This document shows, piece by piece, positions 12,274-25,069 of a DNA stretch of 64,000 nucleotides. The position numbers were made by a program, and so were the translations under genes. Position 1 is the stretch's first letter. The number at the start of each line of letters is the position of its first letter. The notes below the pieces were generated by a model. That model was not told the origin of the DNA and did no database searches. It was given only the letters and a program-made list of their open reading frames with translations. The DNA is from Equus caballus (taxonomy: Eukaryota > Chordata > Mammalia > Perissodactyla > Equidae), in contig NC_091686.1 in assembly GCF_041296265.1 (NCBI RefSeq), positions 36,368,501 through 36,432,500 on the forward strand. The letters run 5' to 3'.

Positions 12274-15200
12274 CTAGTCCTCCTTGGGCCTCTCCACGGT
12301 GAGACACGTGTCCACAATTCCCGGCTGCCGCTCGGCGTCACTGACGGGCTGCTTCTCGCGGTTCTGCTCGGCCCTGGTGCGCGTCCAGGAGGGGGAGCGC
12401 AGACAGCCGGCCCGGGGCAGCGGGTGCAGACCTGGCGGGAACACGAGGGTAGGGGTCAGTGAGACTGGGGTCCCCTGTATGTGCCTCCATCGTGGGGTTC
12501 GGCTGCATACTGGGGTCCTCTGGATGCTTATAAAACACCCAGGTGCTGGGCCACCAGCAATGCAGATGTGTGGGTCCGGGTGTGGCCTGGCCCGGAGCAG
12601 CCGACCACCCCCCCGCCCTCCCAGGGAGCAGGCTCTGCAGGGTTGGGGTCTGAGCCCCCGACCCACCCCTCCACCTCCTGCCTGCGTGAGGTGTGAGCAG
12701 GGAGGGAGGAAGGCCACTGGGCCCCCACTGGCTTCCTTGCTGTCTCTGAGGCCTTCAGGGTCTTGGGCTAAGGGCAACGCTTCCCTGAGAACTGAAAGGG
12801 AAACCAAGTCAGGGCTGAGCTGAGGAGGGGCCAGGCAAATGCCACCCTCTTTGTGCTGGGCCTAACTTGCGATTAAATTCACATGTAGTAAATTCTACCT
12901 TTGGTGGGACTGTGGCCTTGACCTTTGTTGGTGTTTGAAAATTAGAATTGAGGCGTAGTTTTAACAGGAGGAAAATTCCTTAAAATTGGGCAAATAGATA
13001 AGTAAAATGCAAAAATGTTGCATGAAATGGTGCAGTGGTGATAAATACTTAAACACACACTTGAGAGAAAATTATTTTCAAAAAAAGAGGTTTGCAAAAA
13101 GCAATGTCCAGGGCTGGGGGGGTCTTCAGCCCCAGACCTCCCCACACTGCCCGCTGAGCCCCAACACCAGCCCCACCTGCCGGTGACTCGCTGGTCAGGT
13201 TCTCGTCGTCCGAGTCAGCGAAGACCTCGGCCAGCTCCTGGTCGGACATGTCAGTCAGCTCGGTGAGGTCCAGGAGGTCAAAGTGCACCTCCAGAGAGGA
13301 GACACTGCTCAGGGGCTCTGGGGGCAGAGGGGGCTGGTCACTGGCACAGTCCCTCCACCAAGAGCCCCCCAGGAGGCCCAGTGAGGAACCAGAACTCTGG
13401 GTAAAGCCCAGCCAGGTCAGGATAGGTGGGGCGGACCCAGATCCCACCGTCTGCTCTCCACACTCAAGACTAAATGCCTTCTGGGGTCCCCTGTTCCACA
13501 GATGGTGCAGCCAAGGCCCCACCCCCACAGCCAAAAGGGTGTGTAGACAGGGCCCCCCTGAATTTCCCAGGGGAGCTCTTGGGTCCCCATGGAGAGTGCT
13601 GGGCAGGTCGGCCATACTCACGCCTCCTCTCTGTGACCTGCAGGAGCCCTGGTGCCGGTATCGGGATGCCCACCTCCTCCTCAGCCACAGGCGAGTGCCC
13701 GCTGTCCCCTGGTCCGTGGGCCGGGGTGCCCAGGGCAGCCTGTGGCACCTCAACCTCCTTAACTATTTCTGCAAAAAGACAGAAGTTGTTAACCTGAGAG
13801 GAGACATGGGGGCTCCTCCCCAGGAAGAGATGTGGAAGCTCCCACAACCCCAGGAGGAGACACGGGGCTCCTCCCCAGGAAGAGACGTGGGGGCTCCTAC
13901 ACCCCCAGGAGGAGACACGGGGCTCCTCCCCAGGAAGAGACGTGGGGGCTCCTACACCCCCAGGAGGAGACACGGGGCTCCTCCCCAAGAAGAGACGTGG
14001 GGTTCCCACACCCTACAGGGTGCAGGCAGGGAGGACTAGAGAATGCGGCTCCTGGCGCCCTCACTGGAGGCTCAGAGCAGTGACCAGGACCCAGACAAGG
14101 ACAGGGGCTTCTCCATGGTGGCCTCCTGCTGTGGACAAGGAAGGGGATGACCTTGCCCTGCGTGCTGGAGCACAGGCCATGCAGGTCTCAGTGGGACTTC
14201 CTGCTGGTCCCATCAGCTCAGGGCCCACAGGGTCCTGACACTGTCACTTGTCTCTACTCTGTTCCAACCGAGGGTCCAGCGGTCACTCATGCATTTCCTT
14301 CTCCATTGGCTCCCGTTAACCCAGAACAGCCCCTGCTCGTCTATCTGTCCTCTGTGGACTGCCTTTTAAAAAAAAATCTATGTTGTTTTTGAATTCAAAA
14401 TAATACACTCTCATAGTAGAAGAGTTACAGAACAGGAGGAAGGAGCCGACCCCTCACCACCAACCACGCTTCACCATTGAGGAATGTTCCTCCAGGTTTT
14501 TTCTATGCAATTATTATTTTTTAAAATATAATTACTTGTTTTTAATATTTAACAATTTTTCGTTGGATGAGAGCAGGAGGCCCCTTGGGGAGGAGACTGC
14601 CACTCAGAGATGAGACCTTGGCCCCACAAAAGCGCCAACTGTGCCCTTCTGTTGCTGGGGCGACACCTGTCCTGTCGGCTCACATCCCCCCATCCACACC
14701 TTACTAGCTCCTCCTCAGAATGCCTCGGGCCCACCAGCATCTCCCCCTCCACAATGGCCAGGCTCCATCGCCCCCCGCAGAGAGCTCAAGGGTCCTCTGA
14801 GGCAACTGGACCCCTTGGCTCCCCCACGTCCCCACTGTGGCCCCACTGCCGCCCTCTCCTGGGACCCCTCCCCACAGATCCCCACCGTCCCTCAGCTGAG
14901 GGGCCCCCGGCCGAGCAGGTGCTCAGTAAGGACTGGAGTGAACAGGGCCCTCCACGCTCCCTGCAGCAGGGCCCTGCCCACCCCACAGGGTGAACACTGA
15001 GAGAGGGGTGTGGATGAAGCCACAGGAGCAGCTGCCTTCAGCGTTGTGCCAAGGGGGGCCCGGCTGGGGCCCTTAGTGCCAACAGCTGCCTGTGTCCTCC
15101 CCGACAGTGTGGTCAGCAGCCTGGACGCCGGCTGGCACGTGAGTCTGGAGGGTCCCCATCTGAGAGAGAAGATAATGCCATCGATTTGCAGCTGCAGAGC

Positions 15201-18200
15201 TGGCCAGGTCGCCCCTAGGCCGTGTGGCTGAGGGAAGGTGGCCCTGCTGACCCGCAGACTGCTGAGCTCTGCCCTTGTTGTGTCATCACATGGGGCCTGG
15301 GCCCACCCAGGACAGACGGGGGCTCCAGGGATCGGTTTCCACCTCTCAGCAACATTTGGAACGTGGCTTTTGAGCATCCTCAGAGGGTAGAGTTACACCC
15401 ACCAGTGTCCCACATGCCCAGCTGGCAAGGACACCTTCCCACCCAGAGGGCACAAGAGATGTGACTGGGACCTGCTCGGAGCAACGGGGAGCTGAGCTCT
15501 GCCTCGAGCCCAGGCCGTCCAGCTGAGAGTTGTGGTCAAGGGTCGAAGACTGACCCCTGGGGGCTTTCAGTCTGCAGGAGATTTGCTTTGTTTCCTCGAG
15601 GGGTGTTGGTGCAGTGGCCCCGGGGTCCCTCCCCCAGGGTGTCAGTGTGATGGGAGTGTGCTCGTGCCCCACTGGCCTGTGCTGCGCCCACAACACAGAC
15701 AATTCCACACATGGGGCCCATGGCTGCGGGTCGCTGTCGGGGCTGGGGGCTCGGTTTGGGGCAGGTGCTGCTGTCTGTCTCGAGCCTCCAAACGGGCAGG
15801 TGGCTCTGGGTTAACAACAAGAACAGTGACAGCAGCTCACGTGTTCTCAGATTGGTCTGTGACAGGCATGGCCCCAGCACTCTCTGTTTTTCAACCAACA
15901 TCACAAGTGCTGAGTTTTGTGCTTTAGAGACGCAGCTCATCTCAGGCACACGGCCCGGGGACCATGGCCTCCAGGGTCTCAGCCGCCACCTGCCGGCCTC
16001 TGTTCCCGAGTCATGGCATGGGGCTGGCGACCGGACAGGGCAGGAGCGAGGCGAGACTCGCCTGACCGTGTGCCCATGGGAGGCTGCTCTGTGTCCCTGG
16101 GCCCTGAGCCAGGTGGAGGTGGGTTTCTGAAAGAAGGGGGACAGAGGTGGGGTCTCTGCTTACAGCTGCCCTCTCTCGCTGGGTGGGGCCTCTTGGCCAG
16201 GAAAGAAGGCACTCGTTCACTCGTTCGTTTGTTCATTCATTCAGTCATCCAATAGGCTTCCTGAGTACCCACTCTGCGCTGGGGACACGGCATGAACAAA
16301 ATAGGTGACTCTGCCCTTGGGGGTGGGCCTTGCTGGGGGCAGTGGGGGAAGGGTCTCAAGGTGGGCAGGAGTTGGGCGATACCTGGGTGAGACGGACCAG
16401 CAGAGGTCCTGAGGGGAGCATGGCTGTGCGTCTGAGGAACGGCGGTGGGCGGTGCCCATCACAGAAACGTCGTCAGGACTGTGGCTGCTACTCTGAGTGA
16501 GCTGGGAGAAGCCGCTCACGGGTTCTGAGCTGGGACAGCATCAACCTGCATTTTTATGGGATGCAGTCCAGGAAGGAAGGATGAAGTCCACAGGTGCTGC
16601 CCCCCTCCCATGTGCACTGAGCTGGGGGACAGGCAGAGGCAAGCAGGACCTCAGCCAAACAGCACAGTCCTTCTCCATCTTGCCTTGGGGAGGGGGCTGG
16701 GAACACCAGTAGGCCTCATTATAGGTCCTGGGATCCAGGGGCCCCTAGGACAAAACTCCAGACCCACAGGCTCAGCGTCCTGTCCTGCTGACTGTGAGAA
16801 GCACATTTTATCAGATTTCAACATCCTGTCCAAGCGAGGCATCTATGATTGATGGTGTCCTAGTTAACAGAACATGGTACCCTGCACTGTTGAAACCACC
16901 GCCTGTCTTCTGTTTGATTCTTTCCCACCTCCCTCTGGCAGTGTCTGGTCTTTGTTCTGCAAATCCTGTGCCCTGGCCTGTGTCACAGCTGTGGGGGGAG
17001 GAAAGAGAATAAGATGCAACTTTTGCCATCAAGGACACTGATCATTTGATTGGAAGCATGTGATGAAAATAGGAGACTAAGAGTCAAAATGCCAGGGCAG
17101 ATGCCAGGGACAGGAGGCCCCGGGCCCGGAAGAGGCACAGCTGATTCGGGCGTGTAAAGTGGAGCAGCCACCGTGGAAAACCGTCTAGCAGTTCCTCAGA
17201 CTATTAAACGGGGAGTCCCCACATGACCCAGCAATTCTGCTCCTACACACACACCCAGGAGAGGCGGGAGCACACACCCATGCCCCCAAACGCACACATG
17301 TGCACACACACATATGCTCACCACAGCACTATTCACAACAGTCAAAGTGGAATCAAACCCAAATGTCCACTGATGGATGAACGAGTAAACAAAATGTGTT
17401 CCGTCCACATGGTGGAATATTACTCAGCCATGAAAGGAAACAAAGCGCTGACACGTGAACCCTGAAAACATCATGGTAAGGGCAAGACGCCAGTCACCAA
17501 AGGCCACAGGATTCCTTATGATTCCACATGAGATGTCCAGAATAGGCAAATCCATAGAGAGAAAGAAGTAGATTAGAAAAGACATAGGAAGTAGACTGGC
17601 GGTTTCCGGGGGCAGGGGTATGTGTGGAACGAGGAGTGACTGCGATTGGGCACAAGGTCTCCTTCTGGAGTGACGAAAATGTTCTAAAATCACCTAGTGG
17701 TGATGGCTGCACAACTTTGTGAATATACTAAAAATACTTAATTGTACACTTTAAAAGGGTGAATTTTGTGATATGTGAATTATATCTCAATTTAAAAAAA
17801 ATTCTCAATGGAAACAAAGGCTGGTTTTGGCTGGAGTTGACAGGTGCTAACGCTGCTGTGTGCTCACCCTGTGCCAGGCCCCGGGCTCAGAGGCTGCGAT
17901 TGGGTATGAGAAGTGTGAGTCCAGGGCCCAGGCTTGGTCCCAGCACACAGTAGGTGCACCATAACTGTCTGTTGAGAGAATGAGCCCACGACCACAGCCC
18001 ACAGTTAACAAGCGGCATCCCCAGGTCTGCGTGATACCCTGTCTACAAGCCCTTGTAGGAAGAAGGGACCAATTCTCCACGGTGAGCCTGCTGCTCTTCC
18101 TGGGGTACAAACAGAGTGACACACAGGCAGCCACGGGGCTGAGGGTGCTTGGCAGCTGGGCCAAGCCGCAAGCTAGGTGGCTCAGCAGCCCTGGGTCACT

Positions 18201-20787
18201 GGGCCAGGGCAGGTGTTTCCAGGCGTTTCTGATGCCCAGGAAAGCCAGGGTGTGGGACAGCGACACCCTGGCTGTGAGCCCAGTGCAGTCCCTTAAGGGG
18301 ATGAGGCCCCAGCCCCTGCAGGGGCTGCTGCCACCTTGAGCTGTGCAGGCCCAGGGGCAGCACGCCTGTGGGGGACGGTAGTGGGTGCCACAGTTCTGCG
18401 CCCCAGGCCGACTGCTGATCTGAGTGGAGACGGTAGGGTTACCTGGTGCTATGCTGTTGACCTATTTTCCGTCACATTCATGCCGAGAACTTGGCCCAAA
18501 TCTCAAGTTTCCTGCTGCGTGCCCAGGGCCTGGCCCTGCGCATCAGGGAGGTGCTCTGCACACACCCACGAACGAAAGAACGAATGAGTTAATGCAGTGC
18601 ACAAACGAACGTCATTAAAAAAACGACTGCAGGGAGGGGAGACGGTCACAGAGGTGGTGGCACCTGCACCCCATCTCCCCAGCCCTTTGTCCCTGGACTT
18701 ACTGCCCTCCCCCAGCATTTCGAGGATGTCCAGTGGGTCCCGCGAGGGCTCCGCCTCCTGAGGGCAGGGCTGTTCCTCAGACTTGAGGGGGCGGGCTAGA
18801 GCCTGGTTTTCCAAACGCACCAGTTGGAAACCTTCAAGACGTGCTCTCTGTGCCACACCCCACTCACTTCTCCCCTCTGTGTGCGCACACTTGGCTGTTA
18901 AGAAATTACTGTTAATTTGTTTAGGTGCAAAAATGGTATTTTAATTATACTCTGTAAAAATCTTATCTTTTAGAGATAACTTCAGAAGTACTTACGGATG
19001 AAAAAATATGTCTAGATTTGCTACAAATTATGATTGAAGGGAGGTTGGTGGTCTGGTCGAGCAGGCCGGAAGGTGGCAGGCGGGGCTGGACCGTACTGTT
19101 CTCTCTACTCTGTGCGTGCTCCGCGCTCTCCAAAATAAAGTTTTCAGAAGTCAGTGAACTGAGAGAATGACAGTCACAGCCACCCACCTGTGAGCTCCTG
19201 AGCTCCCACGGAGTGGAGACCACCAGCCGTCTGTGCAGGCAGGAAACGGCTACACAGTAACAAGGGTGAGCCCCTGAGTGTGGCCAGCCCGTCTGCCTGA
19301 CTGTCCCCAGCCCTACACAGGGCCCACACAGAGAAGGCATCTGATAAATACACGTCTGTGCCCTCAGTGCGTTAGGTCTCTGAGGCCCCCAGGCAGTGAG
19401 ATTCAGAAACTGAACGGTCTTAAGCTCCTCTCCCAGGGGCCCTCCCTCCAAGAAGGCTGGGGCCCATAGCCCTGCAGGGGAAGGGGGGCTGTCTCCACAA
19501 CCCGCAGGCTCAGAGGGGCCCGGCTGCTTAGCCCACATGGCCCAGCTCTGCTCTCCAAATCCTCCCCTTCACGTCCCCACAAAGCTGCAACTGGGAACCC
19601 CCAGGGGGCCCGGGGCTGTCCATGGCAAGAAAAAGCTGGATCCCTCCCACACATAACAAAGAAACCTCACGCCCACTAGCCCCTAGGTGTGTCTGGTGAC
19701 CCTTGCAGGGAGGGTGGCAAGGGTCTCCAGACAGCCGTCTGGAAGGCACCTGCCTAACTCAGACTGCGGACACAGCGGCGGGTGGGCCCACTGCTGCTGG
19801 ACGCCTCCCGGGCCAGCCCTTGGGCTCCACAGGAGGCTGTTGGTGTCGCTGGGGGACCTCCGGCGGGTCCTTGTGTGTCAGGGAGTGGCTCCTTGGGATG
19901 GGACCTCCAGGAAACCAGTATGCATCTGGGGCCTGGCCAGGGCAGTGGAGGACCCCCACAGTTTGCATCCAAGTTCCTAGGCCAATGACATCCCCAAACC
20001 CTTTCGGAAAGGGCTCTGAGGGGGAGGTTCCCACAGTTTTCCTCCCATCATTGACCCCCGGCCTGCTGGGGCCAGATTCCAAGGTCCGGGGGTGGGTACC
20101 CAGGGTGGGACCTCATCGTCAGAGACGCGGGCAGCTATCGGCCTGCGAGGAGGGGTCGCTCCGTGCACACCTGCTCTCCCAGATGTGTGCGCCAGCAACC
20201 CCCCAGGCCGAGCCGGGGCACCCCACCCCGACCCTATGTCAGCCCGGTGCCCAGCAGGATCCCGCCGCGGCCTCCCCGCCCTGGACCCCGGAGTCGCGGC
20301 TGGGGCGAACAAAGCAGATGCGCGGCCAGGCGGGCAGCGTCGCCCCCGCGCCTCGCCGACCCGCACCCCAGATTTCGGCCCCGGCACACTCCACCTCCTG
20401 ACCCTCGGTTCCGCGGCTTGGCTGAAAGGGGGTTCGGGATGAAACTCTGGGTCACACACCCAGGATAGCGCCAGACACGGCCCGGCGGCCGGGAGCGCAG
20501 AGGACGAGGGGGCGGGGACGCGCTCCGAGCGCCCGCAGCCCCGCGCGGGGGCTGTTCCCGGGAGGTGCCCCTGGCCCGGCCCCCCAGCGCGGCGGGCCAG
20601 GCTTCCTCGCTCCGCCCGGGCAGCGGGGACTCGGAGCTGCCGGTGCGTCTCCGCGGCCCCTGGGCGCGGCCGATGAGTGGGCCCGGAAGGAGGGGGCTGC
20701 GGCTCGCTGCGTGGAAGGCGGGCTCGGGGGCTCCCGGGGGCTGGGGCCGCACTCACCTCCCGGGCTGGCGCCCTCCGGGGGCTCCAT
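12274..20787 (-). CDS. DBNDD1: DBNDD1, dysbindin domain-containing protein 1 (complete)
   Basis: Small protein related to the C-terminal part of dysbindin; its molecular role is poorly defined. Four coding exons on the minus strand: 20757-20787 (start ATG at 20787), 13622-13768, 13177-13317 and 12274-12431 (stop at 12274-12276). They total 477 bases, 158 aa, the length I recall for the human protein. The first exon encodes only [10 protein letters not shown] plus one base. Exon 2 holds [13 protein letters not shown] and ends in LLQVTERR. Exon 3 holds the dysbindin core with an acidic stretch ([20 protein letters not shown]). Exon 4 ends in TVERPKED. All introns are GT-AG and all phases close. 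The start lies in a CpG island. Intron 1 is 7 kb and holds a minisatellite, L1 and L2 pieces and a possible alternative exon at 18703-18856. Confidence 0.93.
13801..14025. repeat. 55-bp minisatellite in DBNDD1 intron 1
   Basis: About four tandem copies of a 55-56-bp unit. The GAGACAYGG motif recurs at 13801, 13857, 13912 and 13967. Each unit contains GGCTCCTCCCCAGGAAGAGA. It begins about 33 bases from the intron 1 acceptor of exon 2 (on the minus strand), so it sits where branch point and polypyrimidine signals would be. Confidence 0.9.
14360..14560 (-). mobile_element. L1 3' UTR fragment
   Basis: AT-rich sequence with the antisense pattern of old L1 3' UTRs (CTCCAGGTTTTTTCTATGCA followed by T-rich runs). 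It stands out against the GC-rich intron. Family is not resolved. Confidence 0.4.
16210..16400 (+). mobile_element. L2 LINE 3'-end fragment
   Basis: TTCATTCATTCAGTCATCCA followed by a decayed form of the ancient 'tactatgtgccaggcac' segment (TGAGTACCCACTCTGCGCTG) and AACAAAATAGGTGACTCTGC. This is typical of old L2 copies. Confidence 0.5.
17150..17800 (+). mobile_element. L1 3' end fragment (L1M class)
   Basis: Sense-strand L1 tail: the CCCACATGACCCAGCAATTC segment, a CA-rich interior expansion near 17245-17320, CAAATGTCCACTGATGGATG, GGAATATTACTCAGCCATGA, and the terminal TGTGAATTATATCTCAAT. It is located in DBNDD1 intron 1, antisense to that gene. Confidence 0.85.
18703..18856 (-). other. Possible alternative 5' exon of DBNDD1
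   Basis: Open minus-strand frame starting with ATG at 18856 and reading through [17 protein letters not shown] and [12 protein letters not shown]. It ends at a perfect GTAAGT donor (18702-18697). Splicing to exon 2 (acceptor at 13768) would keep DBNDD1 in frame, because both this exon and exon 1 end one base into a codon. As an internal exon it does not fit after exon 1, so an alternative first exon is the better reading. I cannot confirm expression. Confidence 0.35.
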
Positions 20788-21180
20788 GCGGCCGGCGGGG
20801 GCTGGGAGGGGCGCGGGCGGCGGCGGCGTCACCCGGCCCGGGCGCCCCTGCAGCTGCGGCGGCGACTCGGCCCAGGCTCCCGGCGCAGCGCATCGGGGCA
20901 GCAGCCGGGGGGCCGCGGCGGCGGGGAGGAGCCCGCGGGGCGGGGCGCGCAGCTGCTCCGGGGCCCCGGTCCCCCCCGCCATCCTCCCCCCGAGCCCCGC
21001 AGCACAGGTGCGGCCCCGCCCCGCCCCGCGCGCGCCCCCTGTCGGCCCCGGGCCCTGCGGACCGCCTCTCCCGCGGACTTCGCCCCCGCTGCGGACCCAC
21101 CCGGCGCGGGCCGCGGCCTCCCGTCCCCGGCCCGGTGGCTGCGGCCCCCGCGCGCACTCATCCTGCAGCCGCGCCGACTT
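20150..21180 (-). promoter_or_regulatory. CpG island and promoter region of DBNDD1
   Basis: Very GC-rich, CpG-dense sequence surrounding the DBNDD1 start codon (20785-20787) and extending upstream of it. No TATA box stands out. This is the expected form of a housekeeping-type promoter; the transcription start cannot be placed from sequence alone. Confidence 0.7.
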
Positions 21181-21544
21181 CCGTCCATTTGTTCACCCCC
21201 ACATATTTATGGGGCGCCCACTACGTGCCGGCGCTTCGCGGGGCGTGGAGGGGTGGGCGCTGGAGAGGCGAAGGCGGCGCCAACACCCGGCAGCCCATAA
21301 ACGTAGAACTGCCAGTTACGATAAAAGCTGTGCAGAAACTCTGGGGTAGGGGTTGGGTGGGGGCGAGAGCGCGTAACCGCGAGGCTGGAGGGGCGTGGTG
21401 GGGGGGAGGTAAGGAGACGGGAGCAGGCAGGGAGGATGCCCCAGGGAGGGAGAGCGGGGTCTGGACGTGCTGAGAACCCCAAGGAGAGAGTGAAATCCCC
21501 GCTCCAACGCTGGTCTGCTGCACTGGGCCCGCACACAAGCTCCT

Positions 21545-21730
21545 GGAATGCGGCTCTGTGCCAAGCCCTTTGTGTGCGATATCTCATTAATTCTCCCAGT
21601 GATCCTAAGATGGTATCCTGGTTTTAAAGGTAAAGAAGCTGAGCACAGAGAGGGTAGGTAACCTGACCAAGGTTGCACAGCCAGGCATTGGAAGCCAGAA
21701 GGTCCGGATCCAAGTCCACACTCTGCGTTT
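21545..21730 (-). mobile_element. MIR SINE
   Basis: Antisense MIR core: ATCTCATTAATTCTCCCAGT, then AAGAAGCTGAGCACAGAGAG, then GGTTGCACAGCCAGGCA. The family is ancient and shared by all mammals. Confidence 0.8.
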
Positions 21731-22249
21731 TTACAAAAACAAACCAAAGAAAAGCATCAGGGAGAAGAGTTTATTCACAGGTGGGCTGTGAACTTGGTGT
21801 TTGCAGGAAAGGCACATTCTCAAAGGCAGGTGGTACGCAGGCTTCAGCCTAGCCCGGCCCTCACTGCCCAGCCCAGTGCCAGCCCGTGGCTTCTGAGACT
21901 TGGTGAGTCCGTGAGGCAGGCTAATAGAGCCCATTTTTCTGTAGTTTATGAAACAAACGAAAACAAAAACTGCTGTTTGTGACCATCTAAAATGATTTCA
22001 TGGCCTGCTAGGACAAGCCCCTGGAGTTTTCAAGCCATTGGCCTCTCGGAGATAAAGCTGGGCTTCAGGGTGGGTGGCAGGGACATAAGCAAGCCAGTGA
22101 CCCCTCAGCAGACAGGACGGTGGGTGGGCTCTGCCTGCTTAGAGTCAGCTGGGGAGGCGGATTGTGTTTTCTCAGAATGGTGAGAGCAGTATTTCTGATT
22201 CCACATGTTTTCCAGAACCTTCCACTCCCATCAAGACAGTCCCCATCGA

Positions 22250-22645
22250 TGCTCCTTCTGCTTGAATCTGGGCAAGGCTTGTGACTGCTCTGGCCGACAG
22301 AATGTGGCATAAGTGATGCTGTGTGACTTCCAAGGCAGGATCATAAGGAGGACTCAGCTCTCTCAGCAGGGCCCCCTGGAACCTGGCCACCCTGTGTGAG
22401 GATGCCCTGGCCACTCGAGAGGCCGATGGTGTGTGTCTAGCCGGCAATAGCCAATAGGCCAGACCTGAGACCCTATCTTTGAGCCACCCCCCAAGGGTGA
22501 CATGTAGAGCAGAGGTGAGCTGTCCACAGCAAGTCCTGGCCAAGTTGCAGAATCATGGGCAAAACCCGTGTTGTCACTGTATTAAGCCACTATGTTTTGG
22601 GGGTGACCTGTTATACATCATAGTTACTGTCACGTAATTGTTGTT
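22250..22645 (+). mobile_element. MLT1-type LTR fossil (ERVL-MaLR)
   Basis: A solitary, decayed LTR recognised by GACAGAATGTGGCATAAGTG near its start and AAGCCACTATGTTTTGGGGG near its end. MaLR elements of this type are ancient in placental mammals. No internal region is visible, so it is best read as a solo LTR. Confidence 0.65.
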
Positions 22646-22749
22646 TAATAAGCATCCCCATTTGAGAGATGAATGAGTGAATACAGAGAGGGTTTTGTCA
22701 AAGGTGTCCCACTGGTAAGCTGCAGGCGGTCTGACTCCAGAGGCCAGAG

Positions 22750-23000
22750 TTTATTCTTAACTTTTCATTAAGAACATTTTCAAACAAAAGTAGAGAGAAT
22801 AGCACAATTAACCTGCATGTATCCATCACCTGGATTCAAGGATGACCAACATGGCTGATCTTGTTTCTTCCCTACTCTCAACTGCCTCCCTACTCTACTG
22901 GATTGTTTTGAAGCAAATCCTACACGTTATATAATCTCATTTGTAAATACTTCACTATTCATCTCTAAAAGTGAGTCCAGTCTTAAGCACTCTGTGATCC
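22750..23000 (-). mobile_element. L1 3' UTR fragment
   Basis: Recognised by AACCTGCATGTATCCATCAC, TGGATTGTTTTGAAGCAAAT and ATCTCTAAAAGTGAGTCC, all part of a widely dispersed old L1-associated segment. Confidence 0.55.
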
Positions 23001-25069
23001 TGACATCCAGGCCTGTGTTGAGCTGCCGCCGTGGCCTGAGGTGGGCTGCCTGGCCCACCAAGGAAGCGGGCGCTGGGAAGCAGACAGGAGACTACACGGC
23101 CCGTGCGTGTTGCTCGGCAGGAAACTCAGATGCCGTTTATCTGGGTTTCTGACCTGCACAGCTTGATGCTGAATAAAAGTATCTTAAGCCACACATGTGA
23201 AGAAAAGGCTCTTTTCTAAAAATCTGAACTCAAATCCAGTAGGAAAAGCACAGGCTGCTGTGGGCCTTGTTGGGAGCACAGAGAGCCGCAGCCAGGGCTC
23301 CTGAACCATCCATCTGGCGATCCGCACTGAGAACCGAGTGGCACTGGAGGTCTGTGACAGGTGAATACCGTGTCTCCTTGTGCTGAGCTAACCCTCTGAT
23401 TCTTGCCCTTTTTGCCGAGAGGAATTATTGTTACACGTTTATTTAACTCAGGACTCCCAGCCAGACTTCTAAAGCAAAAAGCCAACTGGCATGAGGTGCC
23501 CAGCACATTGGGTCTGTAAGTGTTAACTGATGGTAACTACCCCGCCGCTCTGCCCTGCTGCACCGTCTCACCTGCCGAACTCCCGCTGGGAGACCCCCGT
23601 GGGTGAAGGCCCCTCAGGCCAGTGGGTCTGGCAGAGAAATGCAGACTCTCAGCTGACCAGGCACAGTGATGCGACGAGACCTCACAGAGGCCTCAGGGCC
23701 TGCTATAAACAAGTCACGGCTCTGTGCAGGCCAGGGAATGCAGTCTTTCCAACTAGCTGCTCCTCTCCAGGAACAATCAGAGCTTGAGTGGGCAAACGGG
23801 AAGCCCGTTGGGCTCCTCACTTCGGCTCTCAGATCCCTGCCACTGCGTGGGGGCCTGAGGCCTGAGCAAGCCTATCTCGGGAGGTATCTTCCTCCCCGGG
23901 CGGGACAGGCAGATCCACGCCTGCTGGAGCCTTTCTTCATTACTTACACTCTGTCCCCAACACAGTTCTCCAGGGGGAGAAGATTCTGGAGTCTTCTCCA
24001 TCCCAAAACAGATGGGAAAACATGACCTGATGCAAAACCACTATTTAGGAAGAAGCTGAGAGTGTCAACCTACAAAAACAGGAACTAGTTTAAGAGCAAA
24101 GTGTTTATCTGGGATCAAAGAATTGCAATTCGGGGAGCACAGATTCAGGGAATAACCCAAATAGCGTCCCCATTACAGGAGAGGGGCTCAGAGTTTTCAT
24201 GGGAAAAAGGGAGGACGGTGAGGCAGGCTGTATTAAAGGGGCGGTCATTGGTGCTGGACGAGGGAAGGCCAGGTCTGTACTTCATTCGGCTGTCAGACAA
24301 AAGGCTAGACTTGAAGTTCATGGATTGGTTAGCGATTTGGTCCTCAGCAAAGTCCAGTTTCATCAGTCCTTACAAACAGGATATTCTTGTCCTTCCTGGC
24401 TTCCTGGAATGCTGGGACTTTGGTCCAGTTTGGAAGATAAAGAAAACAAGAGGTGCAGGGCAGTTCCTCTGAAACGGCAGCTCTGGCTCTATTTTAATAT
24501 GGCTCCACTCATGTCCTCTTTCATAGGAGTGTGGAAAAAAAGACAACAAATGGTGTGGAAAGACCACCTCTTATGACAAACTCTCAGCCTTCTGGGGTGA
24601 CAGAGTGATGTGTGTAAGTAATAGGTTGGTGGCCGGGAATGGAAATTCACTTTAGAAATCATAGAATGGTTGGCCGTTTTCAGAGCAAGAGGTCAGGAGA
24701 GGAAGCTGGTAACTCTCTTTTTTCTGCAGTGCTGTTTGGAAACCTCTCGCAGCTGTTTCTGGTTTTTCCTCACCACGAGGACTGGGCTGCCACCAAGGAG
24801 GCCTCTTCAGGCTGAGCTGTTTATTTCTGTGAAGGGGACACTTGCTAATTTCAAAACGTTGGACTTAGCTGGAACATATTTTTCTTTCCAATTTTTGTTT
24901 TTTTCGGAGGGTTTGTGGAAACGCAGCCGTCTTCCATCGCCAGCAGGGCAGAGGCGGGAGGAATCTTTGAAGGTGGGCAGGGTGAGGTGAGGCCAGGGCA
25001 GGCGCAGCCCACGCTTGTACCTAACTGGGATGTCTCGGAGCCTTGGGGGCAGATCTGTCCTCCCTCCCT

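Noticed and set aside
13248-14039. Open frame of 263 codons across DBNDD1 exons on the opposite strand
   Set aside because: It is antisense to real DBNDD1 exons and its end is the 55-bp minisatellite in translation.
20565-21473. Several long frames over the DBNDD1 CpG island
   Set aside because: Alanine, arginine, glycine and proline-rich translations in all frames are the usual result of CpG-island composition.
24090-24560. Possible endogenous retrovirus or other dispersed repeat
   Set aside because: The composition suggests an old repeat, but I could not match it to any family and saw no defining parts.
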